This document shows positions 1-12,499 of a stretch of 64,000 bases of DNA, in pieces (within the stretch, counting starts at the first letter, position 1; the number at the start of each line of letters is the position of its first letter). The position numbers and the translations under genes are program-made. The notes beneath the pieces are model-generated. The model was not told the origin of the DNA. It ran no database searches and saw nothing but the letters and a program-made list of their open reading frames with translations. Source of the stretch: Anastatus disparis (Eukaryota > Arthropoda > Insecta > Hymenoptera > Eupelmidae); assembly GCA_017163975.1 (NCBI GenBank), contig JAFFSR010000264.1:310001-374000 (forward strand). The letters are read 5' to 3'.

Positions 1-244
1 AAGCTTACAACAACCAGCACAACAGAAAAAACCAAGTCTTGGACTAATGAAAATGATTTTAAGCATAGGATGACATATTGAAATTATTCATGGATCAAAG
101 TCTTGTCCTTAATATCAATTCAAGGTAAAACAAAATTTCATGAGTTCATGTTACAAGAAAAAATATTTTTCATTACATTTCAATTTTTTTTTCAATCTTG
201 AAATAAGTTATGATATCTTCAGAAACAGAGTTAACTATGATAAA

Positions 245-424
245 GATTCAAATATGATAATAATGCTACAAAATATTTAAATTATTTTAAAAACGAATGG
301 CTTGCTGAACCTCAAAGATTTTCTGTCTACCGTAAAGTACGGCGCACCAACAATGCTATCGAGTCCTACCATCGAACCATTAATGCCATGCTACAAAAAC
401 GGCCGACAGTAACAAAATTTTTTG
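245..424 (+). pseudogene. MULE-type transposase C-terminal fragment
   Basis: An open frame of about 60 codons contains RTNNAIESYHRTINAML followed by RPTVTKFFG, then a GTGAGT splice-donor-like sequence at 425. The RTNN-x-x-E-x-[WY]-H pattern followed by a short helix is what I know from the C-terminal part of MULE-type transposases and the FLYWCH/MULE-domain proteins of insects. The frame is closed by a stop just upstream and no acceptor is obvious, so this is probably one exon of a decayed or captured transposase gene. A SINE is inserted 40 bp downstream, in what would be its intron. Family assignment rests on this short motif only. Confidence 0.4.
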
Positions 425-454
425 GTGAGTTCATTATATAATTTATCTTTCTTC

Positions 455-463
<9 letters not shown>

Positions 464-486
<23 letters not shown>

Positions 487-841
487 ATTAATATATAAAG
501 GATATTGTCCTCTATATGATTAACCTTTATTATATGGGGAAGTCGAGGGAGTCCCCGCCCGGTATCCGTTTAACACATTACATCAGGCTACACTGTCAGA
601 CCCACCATACCGAAAACTTTGACTACCGATAGATGGTCAGCCACTTTTGTGACCAACAATCAACCGTTACCCAATGAGGTCGGATTTTTTAAGAGTCGCG
701 ATATAAATGACACATATTCATATATATATACACTAATTTTCTTTCGAAAAAAAAGTTAGAGGTACCTGGCCAGGATTCGAACTCATGTCCTCCGCGTTGA
801 AGGCAAGAGCTCTATCCATTACGCCACCGCGCTCTCTATTG
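464..841 (-). mobile_element. tRNA-derived SINE with poly(A) tail and target-site duplication
   Basis: Read on the minus strand, the head resembles a tRNA: an A-box-like TGGCGTAATGG and a B-box-like GAGTTCGAATCC about 35 nt apart. A ~290 bp unrelated body follows and the element ends in a poly(A) run, seen as the T run near 461-482 on the plus strand. A perfect 12-bp direct repeat, TTCAAGTACTTT, flanks it (452-463 and 842-853), the signature of LINE-mediated insertion. It carries no coding sequence. An internal Pol III promoter would be expected from the two boxes. Confidence 0.85.
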
Positions 842-1090
842 TTCAAGTACTTTAAGGATACAAATATTGAAATTAACAAGCATTAATAAACAATTATATG
901 AATTAATAAAAATATTATTTACATGAATTTAGAACTGAATCAATTGAAATTAATTCAGCATAATTAGCATTTTGCATGAAAAAATGTATTATATCCGTCA
1001 GATAGAATACGAAAAAATAAGACGTATTATTTTTTTTTCAAAATATGATGAATTGCAAAAGTTGCAGCCGATATAATTTATAACAACTTT

Positions 1091-1162
1091 GATATATATA
1101 GATATAGCGCTATGATAAATGACGTCACGATTGCTATTGGCAAAATGACAATCGTGACGTCA
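1091..1162 (+). promoter_or_regulatory. Palindromic double CRE with inverted CCAAT box
   Basis: Two perfect 14-bp inverted arms (TGACGTCACGATTG at 1120-1133 and its complement at 1149-1162) each contain the full CRE/ATF octamer TGACGTCA, itself palindromic. The 15-bp spacer contains ATTGG, an inverted CCAAT box, at 1135-1139. A TATATATA stretch lies just upstream near 1092. The block sits ~180 bp before the start codon of the five-exon gene at 1341. CREB/ATF family bZIP proteins bind TGACGTCA in animals; that this is the promoter of that gene is inferred from position. Confidence 0.5.
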
Positions 1163-1340
1163 AACCAATTTCAACTGCCTCTATCTCTTCAAGTTTTCAT
1201 TTTCATGAAAAAAGAAAAAATACGTGTCCTTTATTTTTTCCATTTTATTAATAACGGATGTAATAGATTGAAAAAAAAATTTCATGCAACATCCGAATTG
1301 TTGATTATGTTTTAAAGGGGAATTATTGAAAATCCAAATA

Positions 1341-2159
1341 ATGGCGCAAGTCGATTTTTCTCGACTGGAGAACCAAAATATTGATATTGAGCCAGCGACC
1401 AAGAAGAGAAGGTCCCAAATGGACCGTGACCGAGAAATCGAGGAGGGCTGGGACCATCTTGACGGGCTCAAAGAACCACAATGGTCGATTTTAGAATTTA
1501 TAAATAATTTGTCTCATTTTGAGGAAGAAGAAGAGGCAAAATCAGAGGAAGCAGAAAGCGAAGTAGTTGACTTTTATTTTTGATTGTATGCTTACATAAG
1601 AGCAACATTATTGAAATCACAAAGCATAATTTTTATAAATATATTTATAGGAAGTAGAAGCTCACGAGGTAGTAGGACGATCAGATGAGAATCAAGAAAG
1701 TGAAGTATGTTACATATTCTTTAATTAACATTCTAAGCAAAGCAACATTATTGGAATGACAACCTAAAATTTTTATAAATATATTTATAGGAAGTGGAAA
1801 GTCAGGAGGTAGCACAGTCCCCCGAAAATCAGGAAAGAGAAGTATGTAACATATTCTTTAATTTATATTTTAATAAAACAATATTATTGCAATGACAAAC
1901 TATAATTTTTATAAATATGTTTATAGGAAGTACAAGGCCACGAGACAGTACTACAATCATCCAAGAATCAGAAAAGTAAAGTATGTAACATATTCTTTAA
2001 TTTATATTTTAATCAAAGCAACATTATTAAAAGAACATAATAAAATAATTGCAAATATATTTTAAGAAAAGAAAACGCTACGAAGTGGTTGAATTAAACG
2101 ACTTAAATTATTTTAAATTAAATTTAAAAGAATTTAAAAAATGTATTATGGTAATATAA
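1341..2159 (+). CDS. Five-exon gene for an acidic protein with three duplicated mini-exons
   Basis: Exons 1341-1562, 1651-1704, 1791-1841, 1927-1980 and 2067-2159 join in phase 0 at every junction and give 157 residues ending in TAA. Donors of the three repeat introns are GTATGT; the first is GTAGTT; acceptors are TTATAG or TTTAAG. Introns are 85-88 bp. Exon 1 encodes a basic KKRR (residues 21-24), a WDHLDGL segment and an acidic run ending in AESE. Exons 2-4 are tandem copies of a 17-18 residue acidic peptide starting EV and ending in E or K. Exon 5 starts KRKR. The two basic clusters suggest nuclear location. I recognise no family. Intact frames, splice sites and an upstream CRE pair suggest a functional gene; a possible AATAAA lies at 2588. 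Confidence 0.6.
1563..2066 (+). repeat. Tandem exon-intron repeat, three units of about 140 bp
   Basis: The intron plus mini-exon unit is present three times: exons begin at 1651, 1791 and 1927, and the introns share blocks such as GTATGTAACATATTCTTTAA and TTTTTATAAATATATTTATAG-like acceptor regions. The first and last introns of the set are diverged members of the same repeat. Each exon is a multiple of three, so copy number can change without shifting the frame. Confidence 0.75.
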
Positions 2160-3409
2160 AAAATATTTTTTTCTTTATTGTTTCCTAAGTTTTATAATGA
2201 TAGTAATAGTAAGCTTTAGGTACAAAAAACAAATTTGTAACATTCCTAAGTGACCATTATATTATCTACTAATAGTAGTTTTTATAGTCTTTAAAATATG
2301 AAAACCTTTTAAATACCTAAAGTTAGGGTGTATAACAATATCTTCATAACTATAATAATTGGAGAAAACATTACTTGGAAATTTGAGACGTTTCAATTAT
2401 TTATAAAAAAAGTATGCAGAAATATAATTATTATGGAGCACTTAGAACAAAAAATATTCTTCATTTTAAGTTCCATTTGTATTAATATCTGCCACTATTA
2501 ATAGTTGTATTAAATGTTTTCATTATTGTGAATATGACTTTTGAAAAACTTATGATTCATAAATATATGTCTGTTTAATGATTTTTAAATAAAGAAAATA
2601 TTTATATTTTATTTGGTTATTCAAAGACAAATGAAGCAAACAACGAAAATTATAATATGATAATTGAAAAATAATCCAATTTACAATAACTTATTTAGGT
2701 TTCCATCGTTAATAAAATTCTGCAGGTAATTCGTTAAACTTATACATTTTAAAGTATTATAAGTTCAATTTCATTTATTATTTGATTCTTTTTCAATAAA
2801 TATATTAAATAGATAATTTTTTGTATTTTTATAGAAAATAACTAATGTTAGTAACATCTTATATTAATAAAAGAACCATAAAACATTGATTAATAATTGT
2901 CTTATCGTTACATTGCTAACTTTCAATGATGATGACCACTTTTGCTTATATTATATTTACATATACAAAGATAGTTCTTTATGCTTGAGTGAAATTGCAA
3001 ACCCTGTAATAAAGATGAATCGATTGATTTATAAAGATTAGGTATATTTATTTCCATGACTATTTCATAGAGAAATATAATATAATAAAAAAAGCAATTA
3101 AAAAATTAGTAACATAAAAATTTTGTATTACGATAAATATTTAATTATTATAATTTTAATTTCAAATGAATATATTTTATAAGCGAAATGCAATACATTT
3201 CAATCTCGGGGTTTTCTCCAATTTAGAGAGACTATCATCTATATAAATTAGAAAACAATGATGTTTATTGCTCCTATTTTCATTTTTTCAAAATTGTTAA
3301 AAATTTCATTAATAATTTCTCTTTTGATAATAATTTGCACATGTATACCATCTTAAAGAGTTGAAAGAAATCTTTCCATACAATGTTAACTAGAAAAATA
3401 TGAAAATGT
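2160..3409. other. AT-rich sequence with no recognised feature
   Basis: I find no long open frame, RNA gene or repeat here. It contains the presumed 3' end of the preceding gene, with an AATAAA at 2588-2593. Confidence 0.6.
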
Positions 3410-3541
3410 GACATCCCATGGAACTATGCCCTTCAAATCAATATAATATTATTAAAACATTCTTAAATTTAAAAATTATAAATCTTAATTTCATTTCTAT
3501 TCAAAAGGTTAACAACCAAAATTAGTTCCATGCGATGTCCC
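3410..3541. repeat. Inverted repeat, ~17 bp arms
   Basis: GACATCCCATGGAACTA near 3410 is matched in reverse complement with one mismatch by TAGTTCCATGCGATGTC near 3522-3539, with ~95 bp between. It may be the edge of an old foldback or LTR-like element; the GC-richer sequence to 4200 that follows (including dispersed splice-like and promoter-like words) has no open frame I can interpret. Confidence 0.4.
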
Positions 3542-4719
3542 GAGTCAGCGGTTTCCCAATACCGACTCATTGCGAAAACTCAACCGTCAACTGTATCTAA
3601 GTGTAAAGGAGAGACAGAGAAGAATGGTAAAAGAATTCATTAGTAAGCAAGCTAATGAACTTTTAGGAAGTTAAACGACTCCTGTCCTGAAAATTGTGAC
3701 TACATGTCGAGGTTTGATTGGAGCTTCCATCTCTCGATCGCCCGGGCGCGAGGTAATAAAAACAAACCTCTACGTCACTACGCCGCCTTTAGTCACAACA
3801 AGACGGCAACCGCAAGAGTCGGCTCTGCCAGGTCCACTGGGAAAATCAGTGTTACTATAAATTTTTATTACTTAAGTTCTTTTAATATTAAATATTAGTG
3901 AGTAGATTAGAGCCCTACTTCACTAATAAATAAAAATAAGAAAACACTAAGATATAAGATTCAAATTTAATTACTAAATTAAATCAAAATCAGTCAATAG
4001 TGACAACGAGTGTAAACTTGAGATCTAAGGTGAATCAAGGTGACGTTCGAGGTAATAATCTGAAATATTAACCGAACGTTCGAGCGATTGAAGGAGGAAG
4101 CCCAACCTTATCTTGCCACGGACATTCTTACCGTGTAGTTTAAGGAGTCTAAGTATAGAAAACATCAGGACGATCGAGTCAGAAGCAAATTCATCTCTTT
4201 CTCTCCTAATCAGTGAGTTATTTATACTAACGAAATTTCAAATCAAGTTGATGATAGTTAAGACGCAATTACTTTCGTTACTCTAAGATAAATTGTTGTA
4301 AGATTTATATCTAGAAAAAGAAGGATATATAATGATAAGTTATATGAATAATTATAAGAGGATAATATTGATTCTCCTATTATTTTATCAAAATTTAATT
4401 AAATTACGGAAATGATAACAATTATAAATTAATAAAATACAATTTTTGTTAACCATATAAGTGTATGATTTACATTAATCAAAGGTTTCGAAGTTAATTG
4501 TTAACTAAATTGTAAGAAGGGAAATAAGTGGAATTAAAATTTTAATTTTGTTTTGAATATTAATAAAATAAAGAAAAGAAATAAATCTAAATTCTTGTAG
4601 TTGATTTAAAAATTATTTATATTAAAAATTTAACCAACAATAAACATATATATATTTATATTAATTTATGCACTAACAATCATATTTATAGAATTACAGT
4701 ATAAATTATATTTAAACAC
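3542..4719. other. Non-coding, partly GC-richer block
   Basis: Positions ~3540-4200 are noticeably less AT-rich than the surroundings and could be a decayed element (solo LTR or similar), but I see no terminal duplication, tRNA-primer site or coding frame that proves it. The 64-codon frame at 3704 has no recognisable content. From 4200 to 4720 the sequence is AT-rich and featureless. Confidence 0.35.
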
Positions 4720-4720
4720 A

Positions 4721-4725
<5 letters not shown>

Positions 4726-4768
<43 letters not shown>

Positions 4769-5115
4769 CTAAATTTAAACAATAACTTAAACGAATAGAG
4801 TGAATGAATACGTGAGAACGTATGAGATAGAGCGAACGTATATAATTGAGAGAACGAAAGCTGCATACGTGAGTAAGTGGGGAGAGCGAACAAGTATATA
4901 GGCGAACAGAGTGAATAAGAATATAAGCGAACAGAGCGAACACAATAGAGCGGACGAAGTGTGTAGTGAGTGAGTGGGGAGGACGAACGAGAAGGAAGGC
5001 GAACAGAGCGAACACATAAGAGTGAACGAATGTATGTATAGCGAACGAGAGGGGAGAGCGAACGAGTATGTTAGCGAACAAGCGAACAGAGCGAACAAGC
5101 GAATAGAGCGAATGT
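4726..5115. repeat. (TA)n microsatellite followed by degenerate GCGAACAGA tandem repeat
   Basis: A (TA)n run at about 4726-4767 is followed by ~325 bp of degenerate short tandem units built on AGCGAACAGA/AGCGAACGAG. On the minus strand all frames stay open through this repeat (phenylalanine-, alanine- and serine-rich low complexity), which is an effect of the repeat and not evidence of a gene. Confidence 0.75.
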
Positions 5116-7139
5116 GAATAAATCTAAATAATCATAACTTCTATTAATTAAATAAAACAAATAATTAGATACATATATAAAATTTTGTATTACATAAATT
5201 TTCATAAATGAGTATATGTATGTGGATATATGTGTATATTTCATAAATTTAATAAATAAAGTGACAAGGTAAGTCCTGGGACGGTAGACTGGTTCCCAAT
5301 AAAAATAAAATAATTTTTGTTGTGAAGAACTCAATTGTCCGAACCAAGTTCGGCCATAACAAAAATATAAATGAAAATCTTTCAATAAAAAAAAAAGAAA
5401 GAAATTATACTAAAAGCTGAAAAGAAACATGAAAATAATGAATACATATATATAGCTCAAAATATACACATAATATTAATGTAACAATTTTTTATATTTT
5501 ATCTTACTTTTTGATATTAATAATTTTTGAACAAATAAAATTTAAATTTACTACTATTAAAAGATTTTCATATCATTACATGCACTTCCAATATTCCAAT
5601 GTATTTCTCGTGAAAATCTTTTATAATAATTGGTTTAAAAATTATACAAACCATAAAAAATATGAAAATTTTTTAAGTAAGCTTCAAAAATAAATAATTA
5701 TTATTATACTATAAATTATTTGGTAAAAATCGAATATAGAATAGAATAAAATATAGTCGTAAGAGGAAGTAAAAGAATATACACACTTTTCTTCAAATAA
5801 TCAAATAAATAACATAAATAGAAACATGAACGATAGGGTAGGAATTCTACGTTAATATGAAGAAACTTATTTAATAAACTTCTCTTGTTCGTTAGATAAA
5901 TTTTTATTCCGTAAATTAGCTATTCCATAAGCACGCTTCGTAAAGAAATTAATGCAGTTTGTTAGTCATTAATTGTTAACAAGAATTGTCAAATTGGAAC
6001 GTTTTTATAAACGAAATGTCTAGAAAAGAAAATAAGGAATTCATTGTTAATTGCATAATATAATGATATTTTGATTATATTAATATTAATAAATTGGAAT
6101 AATTTAATTAAGTCATGAATATTAAAAATGAGTAAGCACACTTTAGTTTTTGAAAAATGTATCATACCTAACTGTAGATTTATAATTCGTCACTAAATAA
6201 CATACGATTATTCAAAAGTTTTATTAAATCATTAAATTACGTTATTAACATAATCTCTTGTAGTAAATTGAACAATCTAAAAAAGAATTAAAATAAAAAC
6301 GCCCTATTATTTCGACTTTATTCACAACTGTACTTAAGTTACAAATTAATTTTGAAAAATGTTGAGGTTTATTACAAATAGTTTTATTAAGTTTAACGCC
6401 GTTAACTAAATTGTACTCGAACATTTATAAAATTATAGGATACTTGACGTCCAAATCTATTTATGATGAAAAAAAATAAGTTATTCCGAAACTGTAATTG
6501 GTTTTAGAGTTGCAATAAAATTAAAAAAAATATTCTAAGTTATGACAGAAAAGGTGCATTAAAAATTTATTTTAAATCAACTTTTTGAATTACTTGTATT
6601 TAAAATTTTCTTTTAGGATCGTAATATTTCGAATTTTAATTTAAAAATAATTATCACACATTTGATAAAGCGTCGCAATATATTTTTAACAGATTTCATA
6701 TTTCTGATATTCCGTTTATTATAAAAAAAAATTATTATTACGATTAATTTACATTATTAATTGATGTTAGAGCAGTGTGTATTTGCACTGCACTAGTATA
6801 ACATTTGAAATAAAGTCAATATAAATTAATGATAAATCCATGTGCCCACGTACTTTTGATGCACCGTTATATTTTATTGTTAATTAATGTTTTTACCTTT
6901 TTTAAATGAAAAAATAACTTACACAAACATAGTAATTATAATACTAAATTTAAATACGGTTTTACATCTCTCTCTTTCTATCTCTTATCATTCACATTGA
7001 TTATGTAAATGAATTTATGTATGAGTACATGTGTGTATACACAGTAAATTTATAAGGTAAGTATCCATAGATATTTTCAATAAACAAGGAGCGGGTAGTC
7101 TTTCTCTGTCACACTAACGAGGTTCCCTTTTACACTCTC
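5116..7139. other. AT-rich sequence with no recognised feature
   Basis: Short open frames occur but none has coding character, splice context or recognisable residues. No repeat longer than simple A/T tracts was noticed. Confidence 0.5.
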
Positions 7140-7471
7140 ACCTGCACTTACTGATTTTGAAATAACTTTCAAGCAGAAAGAATATTAAGATTAACAGAAA
7201 GAAATATTATTCAATTTAAAAAATTGGGTATTTCTTATATTTCGTTTGTTATAAAAATAACAATGATTCGGTCTCGAGACACCGAAGAGGTAAGACGTGT
7301 TTGTAAACACGGCTCCGCGAGTGAAAATTATTTGAATTATATTCTGTTTAAATTACACACGCGGCGTATGTGAATATAACATAGACAAAGTGATTGATTT
7401 AGAAGTGGGCTAGTGAAGTATATTCACTAGTAATAAGTGATTTTTCTCTGGTGCGACTCTCTGCATAAGGG

Positions 7472-8737
7472 ATGTCCACTAACACACTTAACGTTATGAA
7501 TACTCAACAGAATGGTACTGAAAAAGTATTGTATACGCGAATGGTTACACAAGGGTCTTTTCCAACAAAAGCACAAGCAGTTGTCCTGGACGCGATAGAT
7601 GACAAAACGATTCATGAATACACTATCGCTTTAGGCAGTTTAATAGGCCCGCAACATATTACTCACGTATCCCGAATCTCACACGGTAGAATATGCTATT
7701 ATCTTAATAGTAAGGAACTCGCTGATAAATTAACAGAAGAAAACACACAAGTTAAAATTGGAGAAAGCGTTCTTACACTACGACCATATATATCTAAAGC
7801 GAAAAGAATTATCATTTCTAATGTATGCCCTATAATTCCTCATTCCACCATAGAAACTGAACTAAAAAGGTTGAATATTATTCCAGTTTCAAAGATAAGC
7901 TCAATACGAGCGGGAGTGAACGAACCAGGGTATACGCATATTCTTAGTTTCAGACGTCAAATGTATGTACAAGCTACAGATTTAGAGAAAATCCCCAACA
8001 ACATGGAAATTCAATACGACGACACCAATTACTGGATATACTTTTCGGCTGAAAAAATTGCATGCTTTCTGTGTAAAGAAGAAGGTCATCTCGCGAAGTA
8101 TTGCAAAAATACACAAAGCAATACACAAGCCGAAAGCGCCAACTCAACGATAAACAGTGAAAATGCCGAACAAAATAATCAAGAGGTGTTCGAAAAAGAA
8201 GTAAATATAAACACAACACAGAGTAAGACACAACCAAATAATTGTGATTTCCCCGAACTGTCTCAGGTTATAAGTAATTTTAAACGCCCATTATCTACCT
8301 CTGGCTCCAATGTTTCAAATAAAACCGAATTACTACAAAGCAATACCGAACTTTGAGCCAATAAACGCCACCCAAAAAAAAAAATTAAAACTCATGTCGT
8401 ACCTACATTGGAAAATATACGGGAGAAAATTCAGCCAGCTGCTGAATTTTTGAATTCTGAAGAAAATACCTCAAAAAACAGTTATCCTTTTAAACTAGAT
8501 ACTCTTGAAGAGTTTATTCTTAGAACGTATGGCGCAAATAATATTTTTGAAATTTCTCAAAAATATACCAAACAAACAGACTCTCTTTGTACAATGTTAA
8601 ACGATTTATACGATCACGTCACAGACCGTACGCTTAAAAGGAGGATTACACGTATAAGAAAAATGATTAAATTAACAGATCCTAACGACTACATGGAAGT
8701 AAGCGATAGCTCAATGGATGACGCAACACAAACTTAG
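7472..8737 (+). pseudogene. LINE ORF1 (gag-like nucleic-acid-binding protein), one in-frame stop
   Basis: ATG at 7472 opens a frame of 421 codons, interrupted by a single TGA at 8354-8356 after residue 294; the same frame then continues to a TAG at 8735. A zinc knuckle CFLCKEEGHLAKYC (C-x2-C-x4-H-x4-C) lies at about residues 198-211, as in ORF1 proteins of the I and R1 groups that package element RNA. The middle part (SNVCPIIPH, then the SFRRQMYV stretch) matches the other LINE fragment at 41.8-42.3 kb, with corresponding SNVCPSIPH and SDRRQVYV, which supports the frame. A 15-base A run at 8760-8774 separates it from ORF2. Confidence 0.85.
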
Positions 8738-8774
8738 TGCTTCAACTTATTATATAAATAAAAAAAAAAAAAAA

Positions 8775-11700
8775 ATGGACACAAAAAATAACATGCTAAG
8801 AGTTATGTTTTGGAACGCCCGTAGTATTAAACAACGAAAAAGCGAACTGAGCTCTCTATTAAGCAATAAAGATTTATTTATATGCGTCGAATAATGGCTC
8901 ACATGCTCAGATAACTTTGAAATACCTGGCTTTACCACAGTTCGCCAAGATAGACCATATGCCCAAGGAGGAGGCATCATGTACTTGATTCGTAAAAATC
9001 TAAGCTATAGCGTAATAAAACAGGCTTCAATCCAATCACAAAGCATTGAACTATTTGGTTTGCGGATCTTAAATACCACACCCTCAATCGACTTTATTAC
9101 TTGCTACAGAGTCCCTGGCTCAATCCTCACGCAAGATGAGTGGAACAAAATAGGAGAGGCTGTTGAATACAATAAAAATGCAATACTAATAGGGGACTTC
9201 AATGCGCACAATAAAAAGTGGAACTGTCAAAATACTGACACAAATGGAGAAAGACTGGAACACACTCTTGACTTAAAGAACTTATTCCTACATAATACGA
9301 ACACAAACACGCACATAGACATTCGAAGTGGCAAAACTTCCAACATAGATTTAGTTACTTCTACCATTTCTATAGCAAGTAACGTTGAAATACAAGTCAG
9401 TGACGAAATATATGGTTCTGATCATTTTCCTATTATGATTATTATAGATATAAACAAACATACATATACTAAGAAAACATTCAAGCTATGTACAGTCAAA
9501 ACAGATTGGAATAGATATGTAAAGTACACAGAGGAAAAATATAATGAATTCTTTTCTACTAACTACGAAGAAATGTCAGCACCTCAAAAATACGAATTCT
9601 TTGTTAACATCATCAGTGAATCTATCAAGAACTCCACCCCAAAAAGGACCCCCACAAATCGTACATAAATAAGAATCCTAACCCTTGGTGGAATCAAGAG
9701 TGTAACAAAATTAAGAGACTCAGGCGTGCAGCATTCAAAAAGTGGGAATTTACAGGAAACCTTGAAGATCTTATTACTTACAACAAATACGTCGCCCTAG
9801 CTAAACGAATCTTCAAAACCAAAAAAATAGACTGCTTCAGAAAATTTGCACAGAGTATCAATCTAAGAACTAATCTTACGTATGTTTGGAATAAATGCAA
9901 AATTTTCAAAAATAAATGGGCAAAGGCAAACTATACCGACTCAGCTTGTAACTGTAATAACTTAGTAAAACGAAAAAAAGAATGTTTAGAAAAAATAAAT
10001 CCTCCTTGGGCCATGACGGATCCCAACTGGATCCCTGTATGCAAACAAAACCACTTTTTTGACAAACACTTCAGCTTCATAGAATTCAATATAGCTCTCA
10101 ATTCATGTAAAAAAAATAGTTCTCCTGGCATGGACGGGATCAATTATGAAATTATTCACAATACTCCGGTTAAATTAAGACTTATTTTATTGGACATTTA
10201 TAACGAGATACATACAAAAAGCAACTTTCCATCCAGTTGGAAAGAATCCTTTATTCACTTGATACCTTCTGCAAACGGGACAAAAGTTCGACCAATATCA
10301 TTGACTTCATGTCTGTGCAAGATCTACGAAACCCTAGTAAAAAATCGACTACAATATTGGGTGGAAAGCAAAAATCTTATCCCGCTCAGCCAATCAGGGT
10401 TCCGAAAGGGTAGATCATGCCTGGATAACGTGGTTGATCTGATTCTTCAGGGAGATCGAGCATTCAAGAATAAACAAGATTTACTTGCTGCTTTTTTTGA
10501 CGTTTCAGGAGCCTTCAATCATGTAAATATTGACATCCTATTGGATACGCGAGTCAAAATTGACTGCTCACCTAGTATTGTTAGATTCATTAAGTTCATA
10601 GCACACGACAGATATATCAATACTGATATTGAAGGGTATGAGCGATTGAAAGTACATAAAGGTGTTCCTCAGGGAGGCGTATTGAGCCCCTTGTTGTTTA
10701 TTATATACATTTCTAATATAACAAAAGGTATTCCAAAAAACGTCTCTGTTTCGCAATTCGCTGATGATATAGCAATCTTTTCCAAATCTACACCGCTTCA
10801 TACATGTAAAAAAACTTTAGAAAACTCAATAGAAATTATCATAAACAATTTGTATTATTTAGGATTAGACATAGCTATTGATAAAACCGTATTTATTCAT
10901 TTTAACAATAAAAAAATAACACCAGGTAACACAACTATAAAAATAAACAAAGACATTATAAAATCAAGCAAAACAGCCTGTTTTTTGGGAATAACTTTTG
11001 ACTATCAATTAAATTTCAACCAACATATCAATAAAGTTCTCACAAAATGTAATGCTGCTCTCAATATTATAAAATTTCTTAGAGGAACATGGTGGGGATG
11101 TGATCCTCTAACACTCACTACATTGTACAAAAGTTATGTACGATCGATAATAGAATATGGCAGTTTTGTCTATTTTCCCACTCGTAAAGACAGTATTAGT
11201 AAATTAGAGAAAATTCAGTATACCGCCATCAGATTAGCCTTGGGTTATAGAAAAACTACTCCCACTAATATCCTTCTCGCAGAGTCTAAATTGCCTCTAT
11301 TAATCGAACGTGCAAAACTTTTAGGAAACCGCTATGTTATAAATGTGCTATCTAATAAAAATTCTTTGATGTACGCCCATTTTACATATGACACATATCT
11401 AACAAAACGAAAAAGAAAACGGTTACTAGTGGAATGTATTTTATATGTAAAAGAAATTACAGAAGGCTCTCTTATAACACATAATAAATTCCCAATATAC
11501 GAGCATGATTTTGAAGCTCTGATAACTTCTATACCGGTAGACATTAACACAGGGAAACAATTGAAAAACCATAATAATCCCAACATTGTCTTAGACGAAT
11601 TCCTAAGTAAAAACGATGCCAAAGCAATATACACTGACGGTAGTAAAATTAAAGAAAAATTACTCGTTGGGTCCGCCTGTACAGTACTAGACACACAAGA

Positions 11701-12499
11701 AAAAATAATAAAAAGCTTAAACTCTGATGCATCGATCTATACTGCCGAATGCACTGCCTTGTATAATGCTATGACGTTAGCCCTGCAACAGAGCGGCGGA
11801 AATGTATTCGTTTTCTCTGACTCTCTGAGCGCACTTCAAGCTCTACAAAATACAAAAACTTCTACAACAGCTAATTATTTAATATATGATATTAAAAAAA
11901 GGTACAATGAATATATCGCAAAAAATCATGAAAACACCTTAAAGTTCTTCTGGATACCATCTCATATTGGACTCAGAGGAAATGAATACGCTGACTCTCT
12001 TGCTAAATCAGCTACAAATAAAGCTCTATGTAATATCACACAAATACCACACACAGATTATTATACAACTTTTAAAAGAAATACCTTTATAAATACAAAT
12101 AGAGTGATCGAAACAGAGGGTCTCTTCAAGGGTTCAAAATACTTTCAATTATTCCATACTAGAAAAACCAGACCATAGTTTTATAATCTAAATCTAACCC
12201 GGGAATGCATAGTTACCATCAATCGCTGTAGGGCCAATCACTACAATTTAGCGGAATCACTAGCACGTATTAAAGTTGTAGACTCTCCCTTGTGTAACTG
12301 CGGAAAATACAATCAAAACATAAACCACATTCTCTGGCAATGTTCACTCTTCGACACACAACGCACTCAATTTATACAGGAACTGATATGTTTAAATTTA
12401 CAATTACCGATGACTGTAGACACTATAATTTATGAACCTAACGTACAAGCCTGTAAAATCATGACAAAGTATTTAAAAAATTGTAAGATAAATGTTTGA
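8775..12499 (+). pseudogene. LINE ORF2: endonuclease, reverse transcriptase, RNase H
   Basis: ATG at 8775 starts an APE-type endonuclease: FWNAR near the start, the catalytic glutamate in CVE, IGDFNAHNKKW and GSDHFPI. A TAA at 8892-8894 directly follows the glutamate codon where the family normally has E-T-W. Near 9650-9668 the frame shifts by one. The second frame contains the reverse transcriptase (SPGMDGI, VPQGGVLSPLLF, catalytic QFADDIAIF) and RNase H (YTDGSK, TAEC, FSDSLSAL, WIPSHIGLRGNEYAD). A TAG at 12176 precedes the last ~105 codons, which hold a CNCGKYNQNINHILWQC zinc-like motif. These three lesions make it inactive as sequenced. Confidence 0.9.

Noticed and set aside
760..838. A tRNA gene on the minus strand
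   Set aside because: Same reasoning: part of a poly(A)-tailed SINE with duplications.
4666..5098. Phe/Ala/Ser-rich frames open in three minus-strand registers
   Set aside because: All registers are open because of the degenerate GCGAACAGA tandem repeat; no single frame has coding character.
11332..11694. 120-codon minus-strand frame
   Set aside because: It is the antisense shadow of the LINE RNase H region.
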